The notes under the pieces: model-generated | Databases searched by the model: none | Told to the model about the DNA's origin: nothing | What the model saw: only the letters and a program-made list of their open reading frames with translations | Part shown: in pieces, positions 1 through 5,086 of the stretch | Layout: each line of letters starts with the position of its first letter | How positions within the stretch are numbered: position 1 is the stretch's first letter | Assembly: GCA_035293245.1 (NCBI GenBank) | Contig: DATDOO010000355.1 | Span: 1-5,086, forward strand | From: DATDOO01 sp035293245 | GTDB taxonomy: Bacteria > Pseudomonadota > Gammaproteobacteria > Methylococcales > Methylococcaceae | Direction of reading: 5' to 3' | DNA: 5,086 nucleotides | Translations under genes and position numbers: made by a program

Positions 1-122
1 CCATTGAAGAAGTCGGCAATGCCGCCGCGTTCCTGTGCTCCGATCTGGCTTCGGGCATCACCGGCGAGGTGTTGTACGTGGACGCGGGCTATAACATCGT
101 CGGTCTGCCCGAATTGGCGTGA
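1..122 (+). CDS. fabI: Enoyl-[acyl-carrier-protein] reductase (NADH), FabI-like, C-terminal fragment
   Basis: Only the last 39 residues are inside the window (reading frame from base 3, TGA at 120-122); the gene begins beyond the left edge. The visible tail contains the run ITGEVLYVDAGYNIVGL, which matches the C-terminal end of the short-chain dehydrogenase fold as seen in FabI: the G-x-x-x-x-VDAG(Y/F) segment that closes the Rossmann sheet and ends near the tetramer interface. FabI performs the last, NADH-dependent reduction of each fatty acid elongation cycle in the cytosol. The catalytic Tyr and Lys lie upstream and cannot be seen, so another short-chain reductase cannot be fully excluded, but the IxGEVLYVDAGY ending is more FabI-like than FabG-like. 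The stop overlaps the GTG start of the zur gene, which suggests co-transcription and translational coupling. Confidence 0.82.
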   Translation, partial: IEEVGNAAAFLCSDLASGITGEVLYVDAGYNIVGLPELA

Positions 123-592
123 GCGAGGCGGCCCACGATCACCAGAACTGCATCGACCGGGCACTGAAAAGCGCCGATCGGCTATGCGGCGAGCGCGGGG
201 TGCGTTTCACGCCCCTGCGCCGCCGGGTGCTGGAGCTGATCTGGGACAGTCACGAAGCCACCAAGGCTTACGATCTGCTCGAGCGCCTGAAGACTTCCGA
301 TCCCACCGCCAAGCCGTCCACGGTTTATCGCACCCTGGATTTTCTCCTCGAGCAGGGGCTGATTCACCGGGTGGAAAGCCTCAACGCCTTCATCGGTTGC
401 AGCCACGCCGAACGTTCCCACGAGTTGCTGCTCCTGATCTGCGAAGGCTGCCACGCCGTCGAGGAACGCGCCGCTTCGGAGTTGATGCGCGCGGCGGCGG
501 AAGAGATGAAAGCCGCCGGCTTTCTGGCGCGCGGCAAGGCCTTCGAGGTGCGCGGCCTGTGCGCCCAATGCCTGAAAACGCGGCAAGGCTGA
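119..592 (+). CDS. zur: Zinc uptake regulator Zur (Fur family repressor)
   Basis: This 157-residue protein is a Fur-family metalloregulator that, when zinc-loaded, dimerises and represses zinc import genes. A winged helix covers roughly residues 28-88, with the Zur-typical stretch AKPSTVYRTLDFLLEQGLIH (64-83), very close to E. coli Zur (AKPPTVYRALDFLLEQGFVH, from memory). The structural zinc site is complete as two CxxC pairs, C108/C111 and C148/C151. Residues matching the E. coli Zur regulatory site are also present: H83, C94, H101 and E116. This set, with C94 as a ligand, points to Zur and not Fur, PerR or Nur. The start is GTG at 119, because no in-frame ATG lies upstream of the conserved domain and the N-terminus has normal Zur length. 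There is no clear Shine-Dalgarno before it, and the start overlaps the fabI TGA as GTGA, so it is probably translated by coupling. The operator-like palindrome lies downstream of zur, so zur is probably not controlled by it. Confidence 0.93.
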   Translation: MSEAAHDHQNCIDRALKSADRLCGERGVRFTPLRRRVLELIWDSHEATKAYDLLERLKTSDPTAKPSTVYRTLDFLLEQGLIHRVESLNAFIGCSHAERSHELLLLICEGCHAVEERAASELMRAAAEEMKAAGFLARGKAFEVRGLCAQCLKTRQG

Positions 593-595
593 TTT

Positions 596-627
596 TTGGA
601 TCAGATTGTGTTATGTTATAACATAAT
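596..627 (+). promoter_or_regulatory. Putative promoter of the ZnuD-type receptor, overlapping the Zur box
   Basis: A -35-like TTGGAT (596-601) is followed by -10-like hexamers TATAAC (617-622, spacing 15) or CATAAT (622-627, spacing 20). Neither spacing is the ideal 17, so the exact hexamers are uncertain, but all candidates fall in the same short AT-rich block and overlap the 611-626 palindrome. That layout fits repression by blocking RNA polymerase. The predicted leader is roughly 55-60 nt. Confidence 0.45.
611..626. promoter_or_regulatory. Putative Zur operator: perfect 16-bp palindrome
   Basis: TTATGTTATAACATAA is its own reverse complement over all 16 bases, centred between 618 and 619; two further outward positions (609/628 and 607/630) also pair. 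It contains the ATGTTATAACAT core that resembles proteobacterial Zur boxes as I remember them (E. coli-type half sites ATGTTATA/TATAACAT). It sits in the AT-rich gap between zur and the ZnuD-type receptor, 63 bp before the receptor start. The palindrome itself contains a -10-like TATAAC (617-622) and runs into CATAAT (622-627), so a bound repressor would cover the likely promoter. Assignment to Zur is inference from sequence form plus context. Confidence 0.82.
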
Positions 628-677
628 AAATGCATGATCCGGTCGAAACGGGACAGGCGGTCAAGCCTTAGTTTGAT

Positions 678-683
678 GGGGGA
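678..683 (+). promoter_or_regulatory. Ribosome binding site deciding the GTG start of the receptor
   Basis: GGGGGA lies 6 nt before the GTG at 690. It supports GTG 690 as the start, because an ATG at 676 is out of frame with the receptor, and the GTG start gives a normal Lys-rich signal peptide. Confidence 0.6.
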
Positions 684-689
684 AAAGAG

Positions 690-2729
690 GTGTACAAAAA
701 ACTCGTTTTGTTGGCGGCTTCCGCCTGGGCTTTTGCCTTGCCGGTTCAAGCAGAGGATCAACCGGCCGCGGAACTGGAGCCGGTACTCGTCACTGCGCCT
801 TTACAGGAAAAGGTGTCGGAAACCGCCGTCCCGGTGACAGTTCTGACGGACGAAGAACTGCGCATGAAAATGGGCCACAGCATCGGTGAGACCCTGAAGC
901 AGGAACCGGGCATTACCAGCCAGTCTTTCGGCCCCGGCGTCGGCACGCCGGTCATCCGCGGGCAAAGTGGGCCGCGGGTGCGGGTGCTGGCCAACGGTAT
1001 TGGCAGCAGCGATGCATCGCAGTTCAGCCCGGACCACGCCACCGGCGTGGAGCCGTTGCTGGCGGAGCGCATCGAAGTCCTGCGCGGGCCGGCCACCTTG
1101 CTCTACGGCAGCGGCGCCATGGGCGGCGTGGTCAACGTCATCGACAACCGCATTCCGGGCTTCATGCCCGACAGGCGGTTTGGCGGCGGGCTGGAGCAAC
1201 GCTTCGATTCCACCGCCGACGAAACGAGTACGGCACTGAAACTCGAAGGCGGGGAAGGCAGCTTTGCCTACCATCTGGACGGCTTTTATCGCGAACGCGG
1301 CAATCTCGACATCGGCGGCGCGGGCATCGACACCGGTGCGGTGGCCGTCACCGATCCATCCCTGGCGGTCGTCGACAATCCAAAGGGCTTCCTGAACAAC
1401 ACCAGCGCCAGCGCCATCAGCGGCTCGGCGGGCGCCTCGTGGATCGGTGAGCCCGGTTTTGCCGGTGTTGCCATCAACCATCTGGAAAACAATTACGGTA
1501 TCGCCCCGGACGGCACCGGTGAAGAAACCGTGCGCATCGCGCTCAGGCAGGACAAATACGATTTCAAAAGCGAACTGAACAATCCCTTCAGCTTCGCCCA
1601 AACCTTGCGCACCCGCCTCGGCTACACCGACTACCAGCACACGGAAATCGCCAACGGCGAACCCGGCGCCTTCTTCACCAACCAGTCCTATGAAGGCCGC
1701 CTGGAGTTCGCCCATCAGGACATCGGGCCGCTACGCGGCGCGGTTGGATTCCAGGCACAGGCCAGCGATTTCAACGCCATCGAAAAACTCACCGGGGAGG
1801 GCATCGTCCCGCGTTCGCAGATCAACAGCTACGGCGTATTCGCCGTGGAATCCTTCGATGCAGGCCCGGTCACCTACCAGCTCGGCACCCGCGTCGAACA
1901 GACCGACATCGATCCGCAAGGCACGGCCGGTCTCGGCTACACCCCGGTCAGCGCGTCCGCCTCGGCGTTGTGGAAAGTCAATGACAGCCACAGCGTCAAT
2001 CTGGCAATCACCCGATCTTCCCGCGCGCCGCAGGTGCAGGAACTGCTGTCCAACGGTTTCCACGATGCCACGCGCAGCTTCGAGCGCGGCAGCCTGGGCT
2101 TGAAAGAGGAAACCGCCTACAACCTGGATCTGGGCTACCGCTTTAAATCCGACTGGCTGCGCGCCGAATTCGACCTGTTCCACAACTGGGCCGGAGACTA
2201 CATCTTTCAGCAGCGCAGCGGCGAGTTCGTCGACGAAGACGGCAATCCTTGCGTCGCCGACTGCGTCCCGGTGCTCGTTTACGGCCAGAAGGACGCCCTT
2301 TTCAAAGGCTATGAAGCCAAACTGATTTTTCCGGTCATGGAAAATCGCTACGGCCTGCTGGATCTGACCCTGTTCAGCGACTACACGCGCGGCCAATTCG
2401 CCGACGGCAGCGACGTCCCGCGCATGCCGCCCTTGCGCTACGGCCTGCAACTGGATCATCGCAAAGGCAAACTGTCGAGTTACCTACGCCTGGCCCGAGC
2501 CGAATCGCAGACGCATGCCGGCGATTTCGAAACGCCCACCGATGGCTATCTGTTGTTGAATGTCGGCACGCAATACCAGGTGAACACCTTTCAAGACGCC
2601 AAGCTGACGGTGTTTGCCAAGGGCAACAACCTGCTTAACGAAAACATCCGCAATTCCACTTCGTATTTGCGCAACTTCGCTCCCGAGCCGGGGCGGGGAG
2701 CGGAAGTCGGGGTGCGCTTCGAATTCTGA
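690..2729 (+). CDS. znuD: TonB-dependent outer-membrane receptor, ZnuD-type (zinc uptake)
   Basis: A complete 679-residue TonB-dependent receptor. Residues 1-21 form a Sec signal peptide (YKK, hydrophobic core, cleavage after VQA), followed by a TonB-box-like EPVLVTA (30-36). The plug spans about 44-153, with PVIRGQSGPRVRVL (87-100) and the ERIEVLRGP...LLYGSGAMGGVVNVI block (127-151). A beta-barrel follows and ends in the outer-membrane insertion signal VRFEF with terminal Phe. The plug tip has SPDHATG (D115, H116); ZnuD of Neisseria, as I recall, binds zinc with a plug Asp-His pair plus barrel Glu and His residues. H458 in SNGFHDAT and E335 are candidate partners. A Cys pair (C521, C525) lies in a predicted surface loop. 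The loop around 265-285 lacks the long His-rich insertion of neisserial ZnuD. Position right after zur and a Zur-like operator supports zinc as the substrate, driven by TonB-ExbBD. A different metal or metallophore cannot be excluded from sequence alone. Confidence 0.85.
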   Translation: MYKKLVLLAASAWAFALPVQAEDQPAAELEPVLVTAPLQEKVSETAVPVTVLTDEELRMKMGHSIGETLKQEPGITSQSFGPGVGTPVIRGQSGPRVRVLANGIGSSDASQFSPDHATGVEPLLAERIEVLRGPATLLYGSGAMGGVVNVIDNRIPGFMPDRRFGGGLEQRFDSTADETSTALKLEGGEGSFAYHLDGFYRERGNLDIGGAGIDTGAVAVTDPSLAVVDNPKGFLNNTSASAISGSAGASWIGEPGFAGVAINHLENNYGIAPDGTGEETVRIALRQDKYDFKSELNNPFSFAQTLRTRLGYTDYQHTEIANGEPGAFFTNQSYEGRLEFAHQDIGPLRGAVGFQAQASDFNAIEKLTGEGIVPRSQINSYGVFAVESFDAGPVTYQLGTRVEQTDIDPQGTAGLGYTPVSASASALWKVNDSHSVNLAITRSSRAPQVQELLSNGFHDATRSFERGSLGLKEETAYNLDLGYRFKSDWLRAEFDLFHNWAGDYIFQQRSGEFVDEDGNPCVADCVPVLVYGQKDALFKGYEAKLIFPVMENRYGLLDLTLFSDYTRGQFADGSDVPRMPPLRYGLQLDHRKGKLSSYLRLARAESQTHAGDFETPTDGYLLLNVGTQYQVNTFQDAKLTVFAKGNNLLNENIRNSTSYLRNFAPEPGRGAEVGVRFEF

Positions 2730-2746
2730 CCGGTCTATGTCCGGTC
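2728..2746. terminator. Short hairpin in the convergent gap (weak terminator candidate)
   Basis: GACCGG (2728-2733) and CCGGTC (2741-2746) form a 6-bp GC-rich stem with a 7-nt loop, beginning within the receptor stop codon. It occupies most of the 23-bp gap between the receptor and the convergent lipoprotein gene, so it could serve both strands. No T-run follows on either strand, so as an intrinsic terminator it is poor; it may only slow polymerase or protect 3' ends. Confidence 0.35.
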
Positions 2747-2752
2747 GTCGGA

Positions 2753-3079
2753 TTACGGATTGATGCAGCGGTATACGTTGAAACCTTGTTCACCTTCGAT
2801 CATCGGTCCCAATGGCACGATGCTGTCGCCGCCCATGTCGGCGGCGTTGTTGCGCGCCAGGCGGTTGACTTCCTCCTGCACCGTATCGCGATTGCGGGCG
2901 ATGAAACCGACCGTCGCCTTGGTGTTGGAGGTGACGCGGCCCAGGTGCGTGCAGCGGCCCACTTCGTCCAGGCGCAAAAGACGCACTTTGTCGCCGCCCG
3001 GCGAGAGGTTGACGAAGCTGCATGCGCTCAAAGCGAGAAAGCTCGCGCCAAGAAAAAGGCGTTTTGGGACAGATTTCAT
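2753..3079 (-). CDS. Small outer-membrane lipoprotein, DUF4156 family
   Basis: A 108-residue lipoprotein of unknown function. The N-terminus has basic residues (K2, K6, R7), a hydrophobic stretch and the lipobox LSAC, giving lipidation at C20. Ser at +2 predicts sorting to the outer membrane. The mature part carries features I associate with DUF4156 (the E. coli YjeI type): an early VRLL strand, C43 followed by LGRV, a long amphipathic stretch with NRLARNNAADMGGDSI (72-87), and a terminal VYRC (C105). C43 and C105 are the only cysteines in the mature domain besides the lipidated one and could form a disulfide. The ATG at 3079 is supported by GGAG (3089-3092) 9 nt upstream. It lies 52 bp after the four-helix membrane protein gene, on the same strand, and converges on the receptor. 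It may be the last gene of that operon or have its own promoter. The family assignment is from pattern memory. Confidence 0.8.
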   Translation of the reverse strand: MKSVPKRLFLGASFLALSACSFVNLSPGGDKVRLLRLDEVGRCTHLGRVTSNTKATVGFIARNRDTVQEEVNRLARNNAADMGGDSIVPLGPMIEGEQGFNVYRCINP

Positions 3080-3131
3080 AACGTTCCGCTCCGGTGGGAC
3101 TGAATCAGGAGGCTCTCATTATCCCCGATTT
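3080..3131 (-). promoter_or_regulatory. Gap upstream of the DUF4156 gene; possible weak promoter
   Basis: Read on the minus strand, this 52-bp gap contains a -10-like GATAAT at about 3118-3123, with only a poor -35 candidate (TTCGCC, spacing about 15) inside the end of the upstream gene. There is no hairpin with a T-run, so read-through from the upstream operon is plausible. No Zur-like palindrome is seen here. Confidence 0.25.
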
Positions 3132-3668
3132 TCATGCAGGCGAATGCCGCTTTCCATGGCGGCGGCCCTTGTGCTGAGGCGGCTCATGTGGGTTCCGCTG
3201 CCGGATCAGGGACCAACTCACCACAACAATCAATACCGCCAAGCTACCTTCCAGCATTAGAAAAGAGCCGAGTTTGAACCAGGCAAAGGCGGGGTGGACG
3301 AAGCGTACCAGCCATCCTCCCGCTTCATCCGCGATGGCGGAAAAAAACACCAGCCCGCTCAGCCACACCTTGAGCCTTACCGACAATGCGGTGAACAACA
3401 GCAGGTGACACAAGGTCACCGCCAGGATGCCCATGGAGAACAGGTGGAAGTGGGTGATCTCCAGCAGGCTCTGGTAACTGACCGGCTGGGTGAACTTTTC
3501 CGGCGAACCCAGGTAGTAATTCCGCACCGCTTCCGCGCTCAGGCCCATCTTGTGCAGAAACATCAGGGCGTTGCTGACGCACAGAAGGAGCATGTAGACG
3601 AGAAACAGCAGCACGATGGCGTTGAGCAGCAACTGGCGGTTCTGCTCGCCGGTGACGAAAAAGCGCAT
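3132..3668 (-). CDS. Four-helix inner-membrane protein of unknown family, next to FMN-binding protein
   Basis: I do not recognise a named family for this 178-residue protein. Four hydrophobic helices are visible, at about residues 13-38, 70-95, 99-121 and 131-155. Positive charges (R2, R11; R98, K100; R156, R158) place both ends and the middle loop in the cytosol. The periplasmic loop at 39-69 is rich in Tyr and Ser. Histidines sit at or in the helices: H39, H73 and H75 (the THFH motif opening helix 2), H88 and H125, a layout compatible with haem b or quinone binding, although this is inference. The tail after residue 159 holds four His (161, 166, 171, 175) among Lys, Arg and Pro. The start is ATG at 3668, whose A is the last base of the upstream TGA (TGATG), with GGAG (3676-3679) 7 nt before it; a TTG one codon earlier is less likely. 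Tight coupling suggests it works with the flavoprotein, perhaps as its membrane electron donor. Confidence 0.8.
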   Translation of the reverse strand: MRFFVTGEQNRQLLLNAIVLLFLVYMLLLCVSNALMFLHKMGLSAEAVRNYYLGSPEKFTQPVSYQSLLEITHFHLFSMGILAVTLCHLLLFTALSVRLKVWLSGLVFFSAIADEAGGWLVRFVHPAFAWFKLGSFLMLEGSLAVLIVVVSWSLIRQRNPHEPPQHKGRRHGKRHSPA

Positions 3669-4228
3669 CAAGGCACTCCGGGGCCGAAGGCGACGCGATG
3701 GATGGCCAGCACCTTGCGGGCGCTGGCGAGCGCGGCGTTGCTGCTTAGGGTGGCACCGCTGATGGCGTCGAAGCTTTCGCCGAAGCGCAGCCGTTCGAGC
3801 GGTTTGCCGAGCAACTGGGCGAACCAGCGTGCCGGTGGTTGATATTCCGGGGGTTCATGGAATGCGAGTACTTCGATTTTGGCCAGTTCGCCCCTGGGTG
3901 AGAGCACGACCAGCAGCGTTTCCGGATGGGTGCGCACGGTATGCGATTCGATGGCGGCGTAACCCAGGGTCTCCGTGCCGCGCTTGCCGACGTAAAAGGT
4001 GAACAGCGGCGAGTCCAGCTTGGTGCCGGCGTTTTTCTCGATTGCCGTTACCTGTGTCTCGCTGAGAAACACCGGCTGGGGCTCCACTGTCGCCCCTGTG
4101 CCGAAAGCCAACTCAAAGGCTTCGTTCTTGCTGTAATACACGGTGGCGACCGCCGTACCGCTACTTGCCAGCAGCAGCAAGGCGGCCATCCGGATTGCAC
4201 GATGACGAAACAGGGGCAATAGCCTCAT
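3668..4228 (-). CDS. Exported FMN-binding domain protein with covalent flavinylation motif
   Basis: A 186-residue periplasmic flavoprotein candidate. Residues 1-28 form a signal peptide: basic n-region (R2, R9, H8, R10, R13), hydrophobic MAALLLLASS, and cleavage after AVA. If uncleaved it would be a membrane anchor. The C-terminal half (about 75-175) has the FMN_bind pattern: LGYAAIESHTVRTHPETLLV (88-107) forms the core strands, then GELAKIEVLAFHEPPEY (113-129). The motif DAISGAT (154-160) follows, which matches the D-x-x-(S/T)-G-A-(S/T) site where ApbE attaches FMN through a phosphoester, here to T160. Such domains, known from NqrC and RnfG, carry out electron transfer outside the cytosol. 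The gene starts 12 bp after the porin stop without a clear Shine-Dalgarno, and its TGA overlaps the next start. This points to one operon with the porin and the four-helix protein. No ApbE is in the window, so it must be encoded elsewhere if T160 is modified. The electron acceptor is unknown. Confidence 0.85.
   Translation of the reverse strand: MRLLPLFRHRAIRMAALLLLASSGTAVATVYYSKNEAFELAFGTGATVEPQPVFLSETQVTAIEKNAGTKLDSPLFTFYVGKRGTETLGYAAIESHTVRTHPETLLVVLSPRGELAKIEVLAFHEPPEYQPPARWFAQLLGKPLERLRFGESFDAISGATLSSNAALASARKVLAIHRVAFGPGVP
3676..3679 (-). promoter_or_regulatory. Ribosome binding site deciding the start of the four-helix protein
   Basis: On the minus strand GGAG lies inside the last codons of the FMN-binding protein gene, 7 nt before ATG 3668. 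It favours that ATG over the TTG at 3671 and fits translational coupling through the TGATG junction. Confidence 0.6.
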
Positions 4229-4240
4229 GAAAATAGCGGC

Positions 4241-5086
4241 TTAGAAGATGAAGCCCAGGCCAAGGTTGAACTCATCCGCGGGCTTACCTTCGCGCGCCGA
4301 AATGTTGCGGTAATCCGTCTTGATGACGATGTTGCGAATGGGCTTGTAGGTCAGCCCCGCCTGGAACACTTCCTTGTCCTGGCTCTGATCGTCCGAGAAT
4401 CCGTCCGGGGCGTCGGCGATTGTATCAAAGCGCTCGTAACGCACGAAAGGCGCAAGGTACTGATTCAGGCCGGGAAGGACATGCGGCATGATGTCGTAAG
4501 CGGCTTCCGAGTACCAGCCGAAGGTGGATTTGCCGACGGTTTCGCCTTTGACCGTGCTCAGCACGTCGGCATGGTCCACATTGCCCCAGGCGCCCAGAGT
4601 GCGGAATTCGAAACCCTTGTAATGCCATTGCAGGTGGCCTTCATAGAGCTGAGTGAAGAACTTCTCGTCGATGCCGCTCCAGTCGACGCCTTCACCCTTG
4701 GTGGCGTTACCCATGTAAAACGAGCCTCCCACCAGCAGGCCGGGAGCGACATTCGGCGAATAATCGAGGCGGCCGGTCACGGCGAAATCTTCCGCATTGG
4801 CGTTGCTGCCGCTCTGGCGGGATTCCCGCCAGCCGCCGGATTCGAAATTGGCGGCGTTGAGGCCGTTGACCGCGTATATGCGGTATTGCAGTCCCTGCGC
4901 CAGTTCGCCGAACAATCCGCCGCCGACTTCCCGCCAGGTGGTGGGAATGATGCGGCGCTCGACTTCGGGACGGAAAGTGCCGTGGAAGAACAACGGTTCA
5001 TGGATTTCGTTGATGAAGCCCATCGGCGTCAGCATCAGGCCGGCACGAATATTTGCCATGGGGTTCAGCAGGAAGTCGAGATAGGA
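4241..5086 (-). CDS. Outer-membrane beta-barrel porin (phosphate-selective-porin-like), C-terminal part
   Basis: The frame is open to the right edge, giving 281 C-terminal residues; an internal ATG at 5059 is not the start, since the preceding codons (SYLDFLLNP) continue the same protein and no signal peptide is present. The sequence alternates hydrophobic and polar residues in amphipathic strands rich in Tyr, Trp and Phe, for example YEGHLQWHYKGFEFRTLGAWG and YLAPFVRYERFD, separated by acidic Gly/Asp/Ser loops such as ADAPDGFSDDQSQDKE. It ends LGLGFIF with terminal Phe, the signal read by the Bam machinery. No plug domain is seen, so it is a porin and not a TonB receptor. The strand pattern and the segment with GLMLTPMGFINE followed by an EP(L)FFHG stretch recall the OprO/OprP-like porin superfamily, but the transported solute is unknown. 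It is the first visible gene of the minus-strand operon; its promoter is outside the window. Confidence 0.75.
   Translation of the reverse strand, partial: SYLDFLLNPMANIRAGLMLTPMGFINEIHEPLFFHGTFRPEVERRIIPTTWREVGGGLFGELAQGLQYRIYAVNGLNAANFESGGWRESRQSGSNANAEDFAVTGRLDYSPNVAPGLLVGGSFYMGNATKGEGVDWSGIDEKFFTQLYEGHLQWHYKGFEFRTLGAWGNVDHADVLSTVKGETVGKSTFGWYSEAAYDIMPHVLPGLNQYLAPFVRYERFDTIADAPDGFSDDQSQDKEVFQAGLTYKPIRNIVIKTDYRNISAREGKPADEFNLGLGFIF

Noticed and set aside
4..621. 205-codon plus-strand frame running across the fabI end and zur
   Set aside because: It overlaps two well-supported genes in another frame, and its product is Arg/Pro/Ser-rich without any domain.
627..689. Possible riboswitch or structured leader between the Zur box and the receptor start
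   Set aside because: The leader is only about 60 nt, and I see no convincing stem set or known aptamer core; the operator explains regulation well enough.
801..1715. Long open frame of 304 codons on the minus strand inside the receptor gene
   Set aside because: It lies fully antisense to a clearly recognised TonB receptor, has no recognisable domain and is low-complexity in Ala, Gly, Val and Asp; this is expected of the antisense frame of GC-rich coding DNA.
1731..2459. 242-codon minus-strand open frame inside the receptor gene
   Set aside because: Antisense shadow of the receptor barrel with the same Ala/Val/Gln-biased composition and no signal peptide or motif.
2760..3260. Plus-strand open frames opposite the DUF4156 lipoprotein gene
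   Set aside because: The minus-strand gene has a lipobox, a ribosome binding site and family features; the plus-strand frames have basic, motif-free products.
3294..3842. 182-codon plus-strand frame opposite the four-helix protein, rich in Gln, His and Glu
   Set aside because: The Gln/His-rich composition is the complement of Leu- and Val-rich transmembrane codons on the other strand; no start signal or domain supports it.
5057..5059. ATG at 5059 as the true start of the porin
   Set aside because: The frame stays open to the window edge with porin-like residues before it, and no signal peptide follows the ATG, which an outer-membrane protein needs.
4797..5084. 95-codon plus-strand frame opposite the porin
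   Set aside because: Its product is Pro/Arg/Ser-rich with no domain, and the porin frame continues across the whole stretch.

Overview
The window looks like a piece of a moderately GC-rich proteobacterial chromosome, most likely gamma- or betaproteobacterial. The evidence is a Gram-negative envelope gene set (TonB receptor, lipoprotein, porin), a proteobacterial-type Zur, a FabI-type enoyl reductase and dense antisense ORF shadowing typical of GC-rich coding DNA. I cannot name a genus. No RNA gene, IS element, CRISPR array or phage feature is visible. All six genes are intact except for the two cut by the window edges.

Left half, plus strand: the last 39 codons of an enoyl-ACP reductase (FabI-like) run straight into a zinc-responsive Fur-family repressor (Zur), whose GTG start overlaps the fabI stop. 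Zur keeps both of its expected metal sites. An AT-rich 97-bp intergenic region follows, with a perfect 16-bp palindrome that has the form of a Zur operator. Next comes a 679-residue TonB-dependent receptor of the ZnuD type. The simplest reading is a local zinc circuit: Zur with zinc binds the palindrome and shuts off the receptor, and zinc starvation releases it. Zur itself is probably transcribed with fabI and not controlled by this operator.

Right half, minus strand, convergent with the receptor: reading 5' to 3' on that strand there is the C-terminal 281 residues of an outer-membrane beta-barrel porin, an exported FMN-binding-domain protein with a covalent flavinylation motif, a four-helix inner-membrane protein with membrane-associated histidines and a His-rich tail, and a small DUF4156-type lipoprotein. 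Gaps are 12 bp, a 1-bp stop/start overlap and 52 bp, so at least the first three look like one operon whose promoter lies beyond the right edge.

The part most worth following up is this porin / flavinylated protein / four-helix membrane protein cassette. It has the look of a small extracytosolic redox module spanning both membranes, sits next to a zinc-uptake locus, and its membrane component is not one I can assign to a named family. Whether it belongs to the zinc regulon cannot be decided here because its promoter is outside the window.
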